From DASRHK01 sp035650495 (GTDB taxonomy: Bacteria > Pseudomonadota > Gammaproteobacteria > Nevskiales > Nevskiaceae): 53,164 bases of DNA. Below are positions 31,382 through 39,927 of this stretch, piece by piece. A program made the translations under genes and the position numbers. A model generated the notes under the pieces. It was not told the DNA's origin and ran no database searches. It saw only the letters and a list, made by a program, of their open reading frames with translations. Every line of letters begins with the position of its first letter. Within the stretch, counting starts at the first letter, position 1. The stretch spans positions 1 to 53,164 of the forward strand of contig DASRHK010000021.1 in the NCBI GenBank assembly GCA_035650495.1, written 5' to 3'.

Positions 31382-33436
31382 TCAAGGGCCGATCCACTTC
31401 TTCATCCAGGTCTGCACGGTCTGGTGCCATTGCACGCTGTTCTGCGGCTTCAGCACCCAGTGGTTCTCGTCGGGGAAGAACAGGAGCTCGCTCGGCACGC
31501 TGCGCCGCTGCAGCGCGGTGAATGCTGCGATCCCGTGCTGGTACGGCACGCGGAAATCCTGGCCGCCGTGCACCACCAGCATCGGCGTCTTCCAGTTGTT
31601 GACGAAATTCACCGGATTGAATTTCTCGTAGTTCTCCGGGACGAGATACTGCGGGCCGCCGCGCTCCCATTCCTCGAACCACAGCTCCTCGGTCGCGTAG
31701 TAACCCTCGCGCAGATCGAAGTCGCCGTCGTGATTCACCAGGCACTTGAACGCGTCGCCCCAGCGGCCCTCGATCCAGTTGATCATGTAGCCGCCATACG
31801 ACGCGCCGAGCGCGCACGCCTTGGCACCGTCGAGGAAATCGTATTTCTCGAGCGCGGACTTCAAGCCCTTCTGCAGGTCCTCGAGCGGCTTGCCGCCCCA
31901 GTCGCCGGAGATGGAATCGGTGAAGGCCTGGCCGTAACCGGTGGAGCCGTGGAAGTCGATCGCGACGACGCCGTAGCCCATGCCGGCGAACAGCTGCGGA
32001 TTCCACCGGTAGTGGAAATCGTTGCCGAAGCTGCCTTGCGGTCCGCCATGGATCAGGAAAGCGACCGGGTACTTCTTGCCTTTCTTCCAGCCGTAGGGCT
32101 TGTGCACGTAGCCATGCACCGTCTCGCCGTTCCAGCCCGCGAAGCTGAACTGCTCGAAGTCGGTGAAGCCGATCTCGCCGAGCCGCTGCGCATTGTGATG
32201 CGTGATTGCGCGCGGTGCTCCACCATCGGTATTGATTGCGAACAGCTGATCCGGCGCGACCAGTGTGTTCAGCGCGTAGACGATGCCGCTCGGTCCGATC
32301 GACACGCCGCTCACCGTGCCTTGATCGGTGAGTGCCGTGACTTTGCCCGACGCTGCGTCGATCGCGAACAGACGCTTCTGGCCGACGTCGTCGGCGGTGA
32401 CGTAGAGCGTCTTGCCGTCCGGCGAGAACGCGAGCGAATCGGCGGAGCGGTCCCACTGCGGCGCGACTTCATGCTTCGCGCCGGTCGCAAGATCCATCAG
32501 CCAGACGCCGAAGCGATCGGATTCGAACGTCGGGCGCTTCATCGCGCGCCATGCGAGCCATTTGCCGTCGGGCGAGACGACCGGGCCGGTGTCGGTCGCC
32601 TGATTCTCGATGGTGAGATTGCGCGGCCGCGCGTTGCCTTCGATCGCGACGCGATACAGATCGAAGTTCGTGCTCCAGGGCTCGGTCTTGCCCGCGATGC
32701 GCGCGCTGAAGATCATCTCGCGGCCGTCGCGCGAGAAGGTGAGCTCGCTGTCATCGCCGAACGGCTTCGACGGCACGTCGCCGTCGATCTCGCGCGATAC
32801 CAGCGCCGGCTCCGCGGCGGCCTTGCCGTCCTCGCCGATCGTGGCGACGAACAGCTGATTGCGGCGGCCGTCGCTCCACTGATCCCAGTGGCGGACGAAC
32901 AATCGGTCGTAATGCTGACCGGTGGATTTCTGCGCCGCGTGCTCGTCGAGCTGCTTCTTCGTGCACGCGAGGTCGCGGCAATCAGTGAAGGTCTGCAGCG
33001 CGACGGCGAGATGCGAGCCGTCGGGCGAGAGCGAATACGTCTCGACGTCGAGCGGATAGGCCGTCACCGGCTGCGCTTCGCCGCCCTCGAGCGGCAAGCG
33101 CCAGACTTGCGCGGATCCGCTGCGCGTCGACAGGAAATAGATCGACTTCGAATCGGGCGCCCAGCGCGGCGAGTCGCTGTTCGACGTGCCACTGGTGAGC
33201 TTGCGCGGCGATGCGTCGCCGGACAGCGAGGCGAGCCACACGCTGCGAATGCCGCGATTCTCGGCGTAGTTGGTCTCGCGCAGCGTGTAGGCGACGAAGC
33301 GTCCGTCGGGCGACACGTGCGGATCGCTGACGCGATCCATCATCACCAGATCCTGCACGTTGAATGCGCGCTTGTCGGCAGCGTGGCCGACGCCCGCGCA
33401 GCAGGCGAGCAGCCCCGCCAGCAATCCCTTGTTCAT
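31382..33436 (-). CDS. Secreted S9 prolyl-oligopeptidase family peptidase
   Basis: 684 residues with a signal peptide (GLLAGLLACCAGVGHA) and AGGAG 6 bases before the ATG. The first two thirds form a WD40-like beta-propeller with repeated SPDG turns (VSPDGRFVAY, LSPDGSHLAV, FSRDGREMIF, FSPDGKTLYV). The C-terminal alpha/beta hydrolase has the nucleophile GASYGGYMINW near residue 545, the acid VHGGQDFRVPY and the histidine PDENHWVLKP. It probably removes dipeptides or short peptides in the periplasm. Its ATG overlaps the stop of the upstream protease gene by 4 bases, so a shared protein-degradation role is likely. Confidence 0.92.
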   Translation of the reverse strand: MNKGLLAGLLACCAGVGHAADKRAFNVQDLVMMDRVSDPHVSPDGRFVAYTLRETNYAENRGIRSVWLASLSGDASPRKLTSGTSNSDSPRWAPDSKSIYFLSTRSGSAQVWRLPLEGGEAQPVTAYPLDVETYSLSPDGSHLAVALQTFTDCRDLACTKKQLDEHAAQKSTGQHYDRLFVRHWDQWSDGRRNQLFVATIGEDGKAAAEPALVSREIDGDVPSKPFGDDSELTFSRDGREMIFSARIAGKTEPWSTNFDLYRVAIEGNARPRNLTIENQATDTGPVVSPDGKWLAWRAMKRPTFESDRFGVWLMDLATGAKHEVAPQWDRSADSLAFSPDGKTLYVTADDVGQKRLFAIDAASGKVTALTDQGTVSGVSIGPSGIVYALNTLVAPDQLFAINTDGGAPRAITHHNAQRLGEIGFTDFEQFSFAGWNGETVHGYVHKPYGWKKGKKYPVAFLIHGGPQGSFGNDFHYRWNPQLFAGMGYGVVAIDFHGSTGYGQAFTDSISGDWGGKPLEDLQKGLKSALEKYDFLDGAKACALGASYGGYMINWIEGRWGDAFKCLVNHDGDFDLREGYYATEELWFEEWERGGPQYLVPENYEKFNPVNFVNNWKTPMLVVHGGQDFRVPYQHGIAAFTALQRRSVPSELLFFPDENHWVLKPQNSVQWHQTVQTWMKKWIGP

Positions 33437-34929
33437 CGCAGCTCCTGAATTTTCGCAGCGCGCATCATAGCCATCAGCGCGAGCAGGATCAGCAGCCACG
33501 CATCCAGTGCGCCGGCGCGCTGCTCGGTTCTCGGCGCGCTGCTGTTGTCGCAGCTCGGCGCCGATCGATTGCGTCCGCACACGCTCTTCGCGTCGCTGTT
33601 GGGCGCGAGCCAGTGCTTGAGCTGCTGACCGTCGCTCGCGCCGGCGGTCCACGCGCTTTCCATGCGCGCGAAGAAATCCTCGCCGCCGGGATTGCTGCAC
33701 GACGCCGCGCCGCCGGAGAGCCAGCCGACCAGCAGATGGCGCTCGTCCCACAGGCCGCCGCCGGAGGAGCCTTGCTCGGTCGTGCCCGCGCTCCAGTGCA
33801 CGCCCCATGCGTGCACGTTGCGACGGCAGTCCTCGATCGAGCCTTCGATGCAGGTGTCCGCGCGCTCCGCGGGCGCGTCGAACAGGCTCAAGGCTTTCTC
33901 GTCCTCGTCGGGATGATGGATCGCAATGCCCGACTGCGGCACGTTGCCGGTCGCATTCCAGCCCGCCATGTAGACGTTGAACGCCGGATCGGGCGCGCGG
34001 CCGAGGCGCAGCAGCGTGAAGTCGGAGCCGACGTCCGCGGCGAGGATGGTCGCGCCCTGCTGGTTCTGCGACAGCGAGCCGTTGCCGTTGCGATCGCTGG
34101 CGCCGGTGCTCGGCCGGCAGCTGGAATTCTGGAAATTCCAGTAGAAGACGACGGACGATGGATCGCAGTAGCCGTCGCCGCTCGTGCCGCAGCGGCTCTG
34201 ACCGATGCCGCAATGGTTCGCCGTGATGAACAGCGGCGCGTTGTCCTGCTGCGCGTCGTTGAGCGCCTGGCCGCTGCAGAAGAACGTGCTGTCGATCGAG
34301 ATGCGCGCGACCGAGCGGATCTCGCTACGCCATGGATCGCCTTGCGGGCACGCGGCGTCGACGTTGCAGGATCCGGATTTCGCCGGCGGCGATGCCTCGT
34401 CTTTTCCGAATCCGCGGAAACCGTGACCGACGCTCGCGAGCTCGAGCGCGACGGCGTCGCGATCGCCCGATGCGACGCGTAGCTCGATCACCGCTTCTTC
34501 GCCGAGCACGAGCGCCGTCCACAGGCGTCCCGAGGACGATCGATCGGCGGAAGTGTAGGGCCCTTGCACGAGCTCGCCGGCGTCGTCGTAGATCCACAGC
34601 GCCGCCGAAGCCGGCAGCTGGAAGCGCGCGAGCTCGAGCGACAGCGACTGCGCGCCCGGCGAGCGCACACGGACGCGCCAGCGCGCGGTGTCGCGATCGA
34701 TCGAGTCCCAGAGGCCGTCGCGCAGATCGATCGAGAGCGGCGCTTTCACCGCGAACTGGAACGGCAGCGACTTCGTTGCCGCGAGCTCGATGCGCTTCGC
34801 GAGCGGCGCGCGCACGAGCGCGAGCGGGACCGAATCGAGATCGGTGAGCTCGGGTGCGAACGCCCGAGCGGCGATGGGATTCAGCGTGAGCCCGGCGATC
34901 AGCAGCGATGCGATCCGGGCCGCGCGCAT
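33433..34929 (-). CDS. Secreted trypsin-fold serine protease (lysyl-endopeptidase-like) 1
   Basis: 498 residues: signal peptide (SLLIAGLTLNPIAARA), an N-terminal beta domain of about 150 residues (RVRSPGAQSLSLELARFQLP), then a chymotrypsin-fold domain. The triad is visible: His in LFITANHCGIG (about 239), Asp in GSDFTLLRLG (about 303), Ser in GTTEQGSSGGGLW (about 388). Many cysteines suit an exported enzyme. The tail is a hydrophobic helix (AWLLILLALMAMM) followed by basic residues, a sorting or anchor tail like GlyGly-CTERM but with little glycine. It is a tandem paralog of the next gene, 1 base away, and overlaps the S9 peptidase gene by 4 bases. Confidence 0.87.
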   Translation of the reverse strand: MRAARIASLLIAGLTLNPIAARAFAPELTDLDSVPLALVRAPLAKRIELAATKSLPFQFAVKAPLSIDLRDGLWDSIDRDTARWRVRVRSPGAQSLSLELARFQLPASAALWIYDDAGELVQGPYTSADRSSSGRLWTALVLGEEAVIELRVASGDRDAVALELASVGHGFRGFGKDEASPPAKSGSCNVDAACPQGDPWRSEIRSVARISIDSTFFCSGQALNDAQQDNAPLFITANHCGIGQSRCGTSGDGYCDPSSVVFYWNFQNSSCRPSTGASDRNGNGSLSQNQQGATILAADVGSDFTLLRLGRAPDPAFNVYMAGWNATGNVPQSGIAIHHPDEDEKALSLFDAPAERADTCIEGSIEDCRRNVHAWGVHWSAGTTEQGSSGGGLWDERHLLVGWLSGGAASCSNPGGEDFFARMESAWTAGASDGQQLKHWLAPNSDAKSVCGRNRSAPSCDNSSAPRTEQRAGALDAWLLILLALMAMMRAAKIQELR

Positions 34930-34930
34930 G

Positions 34931-36676
34931 CTATCGGCGGCTTGTCGTCCGGCGCCTGAGGAAGAAGCCTGAAAGACCGGCGAGCAGCATCAGCGGCGAC
35001 AGCGCACCGCCCCCGCCGCCATCGCCGGATGGCGGAGCGGCGCCCACGTTGACGCTCACGTCGGCGCTGGCGCTGCCGCCCTGGCCGTCCGAGATCGTGT
35101 AGGAGAACGCATCGCTGCCGACGTAGCCGGTCGCCGGGGTGTAGCCGATGCGCGTGCCGTTGCTGAGGATCGACGCCGTCCCGTGCGATGGCGTGCCGAC
35201 GGCGGTGATGGTCAGCGGATCGCCATCGGCGTCGCTGTCGTTGAGGCGCGGATCGAATACGACCTGCGCGCTGTTCTGCACCACGACCTCATTGTCGCCG
35301 ACCGCGATCGGCTGGTGATTCACGTCCGCCGTCGGCTCGCGGCCGTTGATGGTGATCGAGCCCGTGTTGTTCGGATCGAGCCAATGCTTGAGCTGGTGGT
35401 TGTTCGCGCTCTTGGTGGCCCAGGCGACGTCGAAGCGGCCGTAGTCGTCGGTGCCGGAGAGATCGCTGCACGACGCTTCACCGGCCGACAGCGTGCCGAT
35501 CAGGCGATGGTTCTGGTCGAGCAGCCCGCCGCCGGAGGAGCCCTGCTCGGTGGTGCCCTGCGAATAGGTGACTTCCCACGTGTCGACCGTGTCGCCGTTG
35601 AACGGGATCTGGTTCTTGATCGGCTGCACGGGCGAGCTGCCGTCGTAGATCGCGAGCTTCTTGGCGTCGCCGCTCGGGTGGTGGAACACCGCGCCGGACG
35701 TCGGGAAGGCGCCCGACGCGCTCCAGCCCTGGAAGTAGACGTTGAAGCTCGCGTCCGGCTGGTGATTGAGGCGCACGAGCGCGAAGTCCGACTTCGAGTC
35801 CGACGCGATCAGCGTCGAGCCGCTCTGCGTGAAGGTCGGGTCGGCGTCGTCCGCGCCGTTGCATTGGCTGTTCTCGAAGCGCCAGTAGACGACCATCGAC
35901 GACGCCGGCGTTCCGGGCTGGCCGATCTCGCAGTGGTTCGCCGTGAGGAAATACGGGATCTCGTCCTGCGGCACGTCGTTGATCAGCTGGCCGGTGCAGA
36001 GCACGTTGCCGCCGAGCGAGTAGCGCGCGACCGCGCGGATCTGCGGGCGCCAGGCATCGCCCTGCGGGCAGATCGTGTCGATGTTGCACGCGCCCGACGC
36101 GCCCAGCCCGACGCCGCCGCCCGCTTCCGGATCGGGATCGCCGAGCGCCTTGCCGAAGCCGCGGAAGCCATGGTTCACCGCGCCGAGCGCGAGCTGGACC
36201 TCGTCGCGCTTCGCGCTCGGCACGTGGAGCTCGAGCACGAGCTGATCGCCGGGCACGATCGCGGTCCACAGCTTTCCTTCCGGCGTGTGATCGGCGGCGG
36301 TGTAGGGACCCTGGACGCGCTTGCCGTCGACGTCGTAGAGGAACAGCGCGGCGCCTTGCGGAAGATGGAAGCGCGCGAGCTCGAGATTCAGCGACTGCGC
36401 GCCAGGCGAGCTCACGCGCATGCGCCAGCGCGAAGTGGACGCGTCGAGCAGATCCCAGGTGCCGTCGGTGAGCGCGAGCGGAAGATCCGCACGCACCGCG
36501 AAGCGGTACGGCTGTCCTTTCACGGCCGCCGACTCGATCGCTTTCGCGAGGGGCGCGCGCACCATGTGCAGCGGGATCGATTGCAGTTGCGAGACGTCGG
36601 GCGTGAACGCCCACGCCGGCGAGGTGAAGAGGAGACACGACAGCAGCGCGCCGCGTCGGCGCCATGCGGCAAGCAT
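34931..36676 (-). CDS. Secreted trypsin-fold serine protease 2 with VCBS-like domain and GlyGly-CTERM tail
   Basis: 581 residues: signal peptide ending SPAWA, the same N-terminal beta domain as its paralog, and a chymotrypsin-fold domain with His in YFLTANHCEIG (about 249), Asp in KSDFALVRLN (about 298) and Ser in GTTEQGSSGGGLL (about 381). A cadherin/VCBS-like repeat follows (NDSDADGDPLTITAVGTPSH; GYVGSDAFSYTISDGQGG). It ends GDGGGGG, a hydrophobic helix ALSPLMLLAGLSGFFL and RRRTTSRR, the GlyGly-CTERM layout recognised by rhombosortases. No rhombosortase gene is in the window. The Ig-like domain is the main difference from paralog 1. Confidence 0.88.
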   Translation of the reverse strand: MLAAWRRRGALLSCLLFTSPAWAFTPDVSQLQSIPLHMVRAPLAKAIESAAVKGQPYRFAVRADLPLALTDGTWDLLDASTSRWRMRVSSPGAQSLNLELARFHLPQGAALFLYDVDGKRVQGPYTAADHTPEGKLWTAIVPGDQLVLELHVPSAKRDEVQLALGAVNHGFRGFGKALGDPDPEAGGGVGLGASGACNIDTICPQGDAWRPQIRAVARYSLGGNVLCTGQLINDVPQDEIPYFLTANHCEIGQPGTPASSMVVYWRFENSQCNGADDADPTFTQSGSTLIASDSKSDFALVRLNHQPDASFNVYFQGWSASGAFPTSGAVFHHPSGDAKKLAIYDGSSPVQPIKNQIPFNGDTVDTWEVTYSQGTTEQGSSGGGLLDQNHRLIGTLSAGEASCSDLSGTDDYGRFDVAWATKSANNHQLKHWLDPNNTGSITINGREPTADVNHQPIAVGDNEVVVQNSAQVVFDPRLNDSDADGDPLTITAVGTPSHGTASILSNGTRIGYTPATGYVGSDAFSYTISDGQGGSASADVSVNVGAAPPSGDGGGGGALSPLMLLAGLSGFFLRRRTTSRR

Positions 36677-36738
36677 CGGGAGAATCCTGAAGTTCTTGCG
36701 CCGCAGTTTACACGGCGCCCCAACGGCCCGGCGCGACT

Positions 36739-38124
36739 TTACAGCTCTTTACCTGCCGAGCAGATGCCGTTGTCGTCGTTGGCCTGCGCGGAGGTGTCGC
36801 AGCTCACCAACAGCCGGTCGATCTCTTCGAGATCCTTCTGCGTCAGCCGGCCCGCCGCGTTCTTCAGCGCGAGCACCGACACCAGATAGCTGTAGCGCGA
36901 GTTGGCGTAATCGCGCTGCGCGGCGTAGAGGAGCTGCTGCGCGTTGAGCACGTCGACGTTGGTGCGCGCGCCGACCTGCAGGCCGACCTCGCTCGCCTGC
37001 AGCGCGGTGGTGTTGGACAGCACCGCTTGCTTGAGCGCTTTCACGCGCGACGCGCCAGAGAGCACGGCCTGATACGAGTCCCGCGTCAGATGCTCGACGC
37101 GCCGGCGCGTGCCGAGCTCTTCGGCTTCACGCTGCTTGTGCAGGCTCTGCGCGCGATCGACGCTGTTCCAGGTGTTGAGCCCGTTGAACAGCGGCACGTT
37201 GACCGACAGGCCGTAGGTCCGGTCCTCGTAGTTGAAGTTGTTGAAGCCCGTCTGCTTGCCGTTGGTGCCCTGCGCCGAGGCGGTGACGGTCGGCAGATAG
37301 CCGCCGTAGGCGATGCCGATGCCCTTGTCGGCGATCGCGGTCTGCAGGCGCGCGGCGGCGATGTCGAGGTTCTCGTGCAGCGCGACCTCGGTCCACTTGT
37401 CGACGTTCTGCGGATCGGGTCCCGGCAGGCCGATGTCCTCGTGCACCGACGACAGCCCGATCGCCTTGCCGCCGGTGATCTCCGCGAGCGCTTCGCGCGC
37501 GGAGCGGAATGCGCGATCCGCCTCGATCTGCGTCGCGGTGGTCAGGTCGAAGCGCGCCTGGGCTTCCTGCACGTCGGTGATGGCGGAGAGACCGACGTCG
37601 AAGCGACGGCGCGCCTGCTCGAGCTGCCGCTCGACCGCGTTGTGCTCGGCCCGCGACGCGCGCAGCGAATCGGCAGCGCCGAGCACGTTGAAGTACGCCT
37701 GCGCGACGCGCAGCAGCAGGTTCTGCTTCGCGGCCTCGAAGCCGACCTCGGCGAGCGCGGCGGCGTCGCCGGCCTGCCGGTAGGTCTCGATCGCGGTCCA
37801 GTCGAAGATCGATTGGGTCAGGCGCAGCGACAGCGTGTACGGATTGCCTTCGGTGTGCAGCTCGCACCCCGGCGGGGCGCCGAACTGGCTGCAATCGGCC
37901 GGCTTGATCGTCTGGCGATCCTTGTTCGGCGCGTACTGTCCGCCGATCTGCGGCAACAGCGCCGACAGCGCGATCGGCTTCGCCGCCGCGTTGTAGTCGC
38001 GCGCGTGCTGCGCGGCGAGGTAGGTCGGGTCGTTGGTGACCGCGAGCTCATAGGCTTTCATGAGGTCGTTGGCCGAAGCGGCCACAGGCGCTAGCAGTGC
38101 GAAGCCGAAGACGGCGAGGCGCAT
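36739..38124 (-). CDS. tolC: TolC-family outer-membrane efflux/secretion channel
   Basis: 461 residues with a signal peptide (VFGFALLAPVAASA). The product begins DLMKAYELAVTNDPTYLAAQ, typical of TolC, and has the two repeats of coiled helices and strands (SLRLTQSIFDWTAIETYRQA; GLSVNVPLFNGLNTWNSVDR). It forms the trimeric channel through outer membrane and periplasm for tripartite efflux pumps or type I secretion. No inner-membrane pump gene is adjacent. A rhodanese gene lies 18 bases upstream on the same strand. The secreted proteases downstream have Sec signals and need no TolC. Confidence 0.93.
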   Translation of the reverse strand: MRLAVFGFALLAPVAASANDLMKAYELAVTNDPTYLAAQHARDYNAAAKPIALSALLPQIGGQYAPNKDRQTIKPADCSQFGAPPGCELHTEGNPYTLSLRLTQSIFDWTAIETYRQAGDAAALAEVGFEAAKQNLLLRVAQAYFNVLGAADSLRASRAEHNAVERQLEQARRRFDVGLSAITDVQEAQARFDLTTATQIEADRAFRSAREALAEITGGKAIGLSSVHEDIGLPGPDPQNVDKWTEVALHENLDIAAARLQTAIADKGIGIAYGGYLPTVTASAQGTNGKQTGFNNFNYEDRTYGLSVNVPLFNGLNTWNSVDRAQSLHKQREAEELGTRRRVEHLTRDSYQAVLSGASRVKALKQAVLSNTTALQASEVGLQVGARTNVDVLNAQQLLYAAQRDYANSRYSYLVSVLALKNAAGRLTQKDLEEIDRLLVSCDTSAQANDDNGICSAGKEL

Positions 38125-38142
38125 AGGACTCCCTTTACGAAA

Positions 38143-38457
38143 CTAGTAACGCGGTACTGCGTCGTCGATCTGACGCGACCACGCGTCGATCCCACCGGCA
38201 AGATGCGCGACGGCGGTGAAACCGTTGCGCTCGAGGAAGCGTCCGGCCATCTCGCTGCGCATGCCGTGATGGCAGAGCACGACGATGGGCTGCGCGGGAT
38301 CGAGCTCGGCCAGGCGGCCCTGGATCTCCGACATCGGGATGTTCACCGAGCCCGGCAGCGCCGCGATGGCGATTTCCTCCGGTGCGCGGACGTCGAGCAG
38401 GGTGACACCGCCCGCGTCCAGCAGCGCCTTGAGTTGTGCCGGCTGAATCTCGCGCAT
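38143..38457 (-). CDS. Single-domain rhodanese (sulphurtransferase)
   Basis: 104 residues, one rhodanese domain. It has VTLLDVRAPEEIAIAALPGS, NIPMSEIQGRLAEL and the active-site cysteine loop VVLCHHGMRSEMAG, with Cys-x4-Arg. The end HLAGGIDAWSRQID is typical. It transfers sulphane sulphur; the acceptor is unknown. ATG at 38457 gives the standard MREIQPAQLKALLD start. It is the first gene of the minus-strand rhodanese-tolC unit and is divergent from the first acyltransferase across 189 bases. Confidence 0.93.
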   Translation of the reverse strand: MREIQPAQLKALLDAGGVTLLDVRAPEEIAIAALPGSVNIPMSEIQGRLAELDPAQPIVVLCHHGMRSEMAGRFLERNGFTAVAHLAGGIDAWSRQIDDAVPRY

Positions 38458-38591
38458 GAATTCGGACCTGAAACGAGTCAAAAGTTTACCACGCGGTATC
38501 GTGCGCGCTGCTCGCGTTTGCGCACCTTCGATGCACGAGCGCCGCGCCCGGTTTGAACCGCGGTCGCTGCGTCGGCACCCGCCGTGCCATA

Positions 38592-38597
38592 TATACT
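38592..38597 (+). promoter_or_regulatory. Possible -10 box (TATACT) before the first acyltransferase
   Basis: TATACT lies in an AT-rich patch unusual for this GC-rich DNA, flanked by GTGCC (38584-38588) and GGCAC (38599-38603). No convincing -35 is seen at normal spacing. Confidence 0.3.
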
Positions 38598-38646
38598 GGG
38601 CACGCGATCGCATCGGGGGATGCGACTAGGGAGCTTCGACGCCACG

Positions 38647-39879
38647 ATGGCGACTGGGGAATCTTCGACGCCTGCGTCGGTGGGCAAGACCGCGCCGCGC
38701 GGTTACGTGATCGGCCTCGACGGCCTGCGCGCGACGGCCGTCATGATCGTCATGACGGCGCACCTCAACCTGATCGGCTGCGGCTGGATCGCCGTCGCGA
38801 GCTTCTACGTGCTGTCGGGCTTCCTGATCACGCGCGTGCTGTTCCGCGACGTCGACAACGCGCCATCGCTCGGCCCCTACCTGAAGCGCTTCTACGTCCG
38901 TCGCATCCTGCGCATCTTCCCGGTCTATTACCTCTATCTGCTGGCGATCGTCGCGCTGATGCCGTTCTTCGACGCGCTGTATCGCGAGGTGCACGGGCAG
39001 ATCGGCTTCGCGTTCGCGCACGTGTACAACCTGTTCATCCTCACGGCCGCGCACCACGGCACGCACGTGCTCGATCACCTCTGGTCGATGTCGGTGGAGG
39101 AGCAGCTCTATTTCGCGTGGCCGCTCATCGTCTACCTGCTCGGGCGTCGGCGATTGCCCTGGCTGCTCGTCGCGCTCATCGCGGCGGGCCCGGTGATCCG
39201 TTGGGCGATGGTTGCATTCTGGCCGCCGCCGCTGCCGATCCACTTCATCCCGCAGGAGAAGGTCTACTTCGGCGTCTTCATGTCGACGCTCTCGCACCTC
39301 GACGCCTTCGCCCTCGGCGCGCTCCTGAACTACGTGAAGCGGCTGCCGAGCCCGAGATGGCTGTTGCTGACGCTGCCGGTGAGCTACCTGATCGCGGTGC
39401 CCGTGCAGGGCTGGGGCATCGCCCCGACGGGTCCGTTCAGCGCGCCGCTGTCGCTCGGCTACCCGCTGTCGCTGCCGGCGCACCATCAGTACGTGTGGGG
39501 CTACACCGTGATGAACTTCAACATGGCGCTGCTGATCTGCGCGATCTGCCAGGCGGGGCGCATCCAGGATTTCTTCTCGCACCGCGTGCTCGACTGGCTG
39601 GGGCAGCGCTCGATGACGATCTACATCATCCACTACGGCATCCTGTTCGCGATGGAGCCGCTGCTGCGCGCGATGAAGGCGATGGCCGGCAATCCGTACG
39701 TCGCGACGTTCCTGTTCATCCCGCTGTGGTTCTCGGTGGTGTTCTGTCTCGCGCACGTGATCCACGAGCGGGTCGAGAAACCGGTGTTCAAGCTCAAGGA
39801 CAGGATCGCGCCGGATCGCCAGCGTCGCGCAGCCGTGGCCGCGCCGGCGACCGCAATCGCCGCCGAAGCGCAATCCTAG
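38647..39879 (+). CDS. Acyltransferase-3 (OafA-like) membrane protein 1
   Basis: 410 residues with about ten membrane segments. The family start is GLDGLRATAVMIVMTAHLN, where the Arg and the His eleven residues later are catalytic-type, then ASFYVLSGFLITRVLFRD and YLKRFYVRRILRIFPVYYLY. HLWSMSVEEQLYFAWPLIVY completes the signature. Such proteins O-acetylate surface polysaccharides, LPS or antibiotics. Start choice: ATG 38647 fits the family length; ATG 38620 is possible. It is followed 48 bases later by a close paralog. Confidence 0.9.
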   Translation: MATGESSTPASVGKTAPRGYVIGLDGLRATAVMIVMTAHLNLIGCGWIAVASFYVLSGFLITRVLFRDVDNAPSLGPYLKRFYVRRILRIFPVYYLYLLAIVALMPFFDALYREVHGQIGFAFAHVYNLFILTAAHHGTHVLDHLWSMSVEEQLYFAWPLIVYLLGRRRLPWLLVALIAAGPVIRWAMVAFWPPPLPIHFIPQEKVYFGVFMSTLSHLDAFALGALLNYVKRLPSPRWLLLTLPVSYLIAVPVQGWGIAPTGPFSAPLSLGYPLSLPAHHQYVWGYTVMNFNMALLICAICQAGRIQDFFSHRVLDWLGQRSMTIYIIHYGILFAMEPLLRAMKAMAGNPYVATFLFIPLWFSVVFCLAHVIHERVEKPVFKLKDRIAPDRQRRAAVAAPATAIAAEAQS

Positions 39880-39885
39880 GCGACC

Positions 39886-39891
39886 TATAAT
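39886..39891 (+). promoter_or_regulatory. Possible -10 box (TATAAT) before the second acyltransferase
   Basis: A consensus TATAAT lies 36 bases before the ATG at 39928, just after the stop of the first acyltransferase. The -35 region is not recognisable. It may give the second copy its own promoter. Confidence 0.35.
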
Positions 39892-39927
39892 CCCGGCAGG
39901 CCGCGCGAGCGCGCAGCCGCCGCTGGG

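Noticed and set aside
34931..36676. Pseudogene status of one of the tandem proteases
   Set aside because: Both have intact frames, signal peptides and complete His/Asp/Ser triads.
36739..38124. TolC as part of a type I secretion system for the nearby proteases
   Set aside because: The proteases have Sec signal peptides, and no ABC transporter or membrane-fusion gene is present.
38584..38646. GTG at 38584 as start of the first acyltransferase
   Set aside because: The stretch overlaps a probable promoter and does not resemble the family; ATG 38647 gives the expected length.
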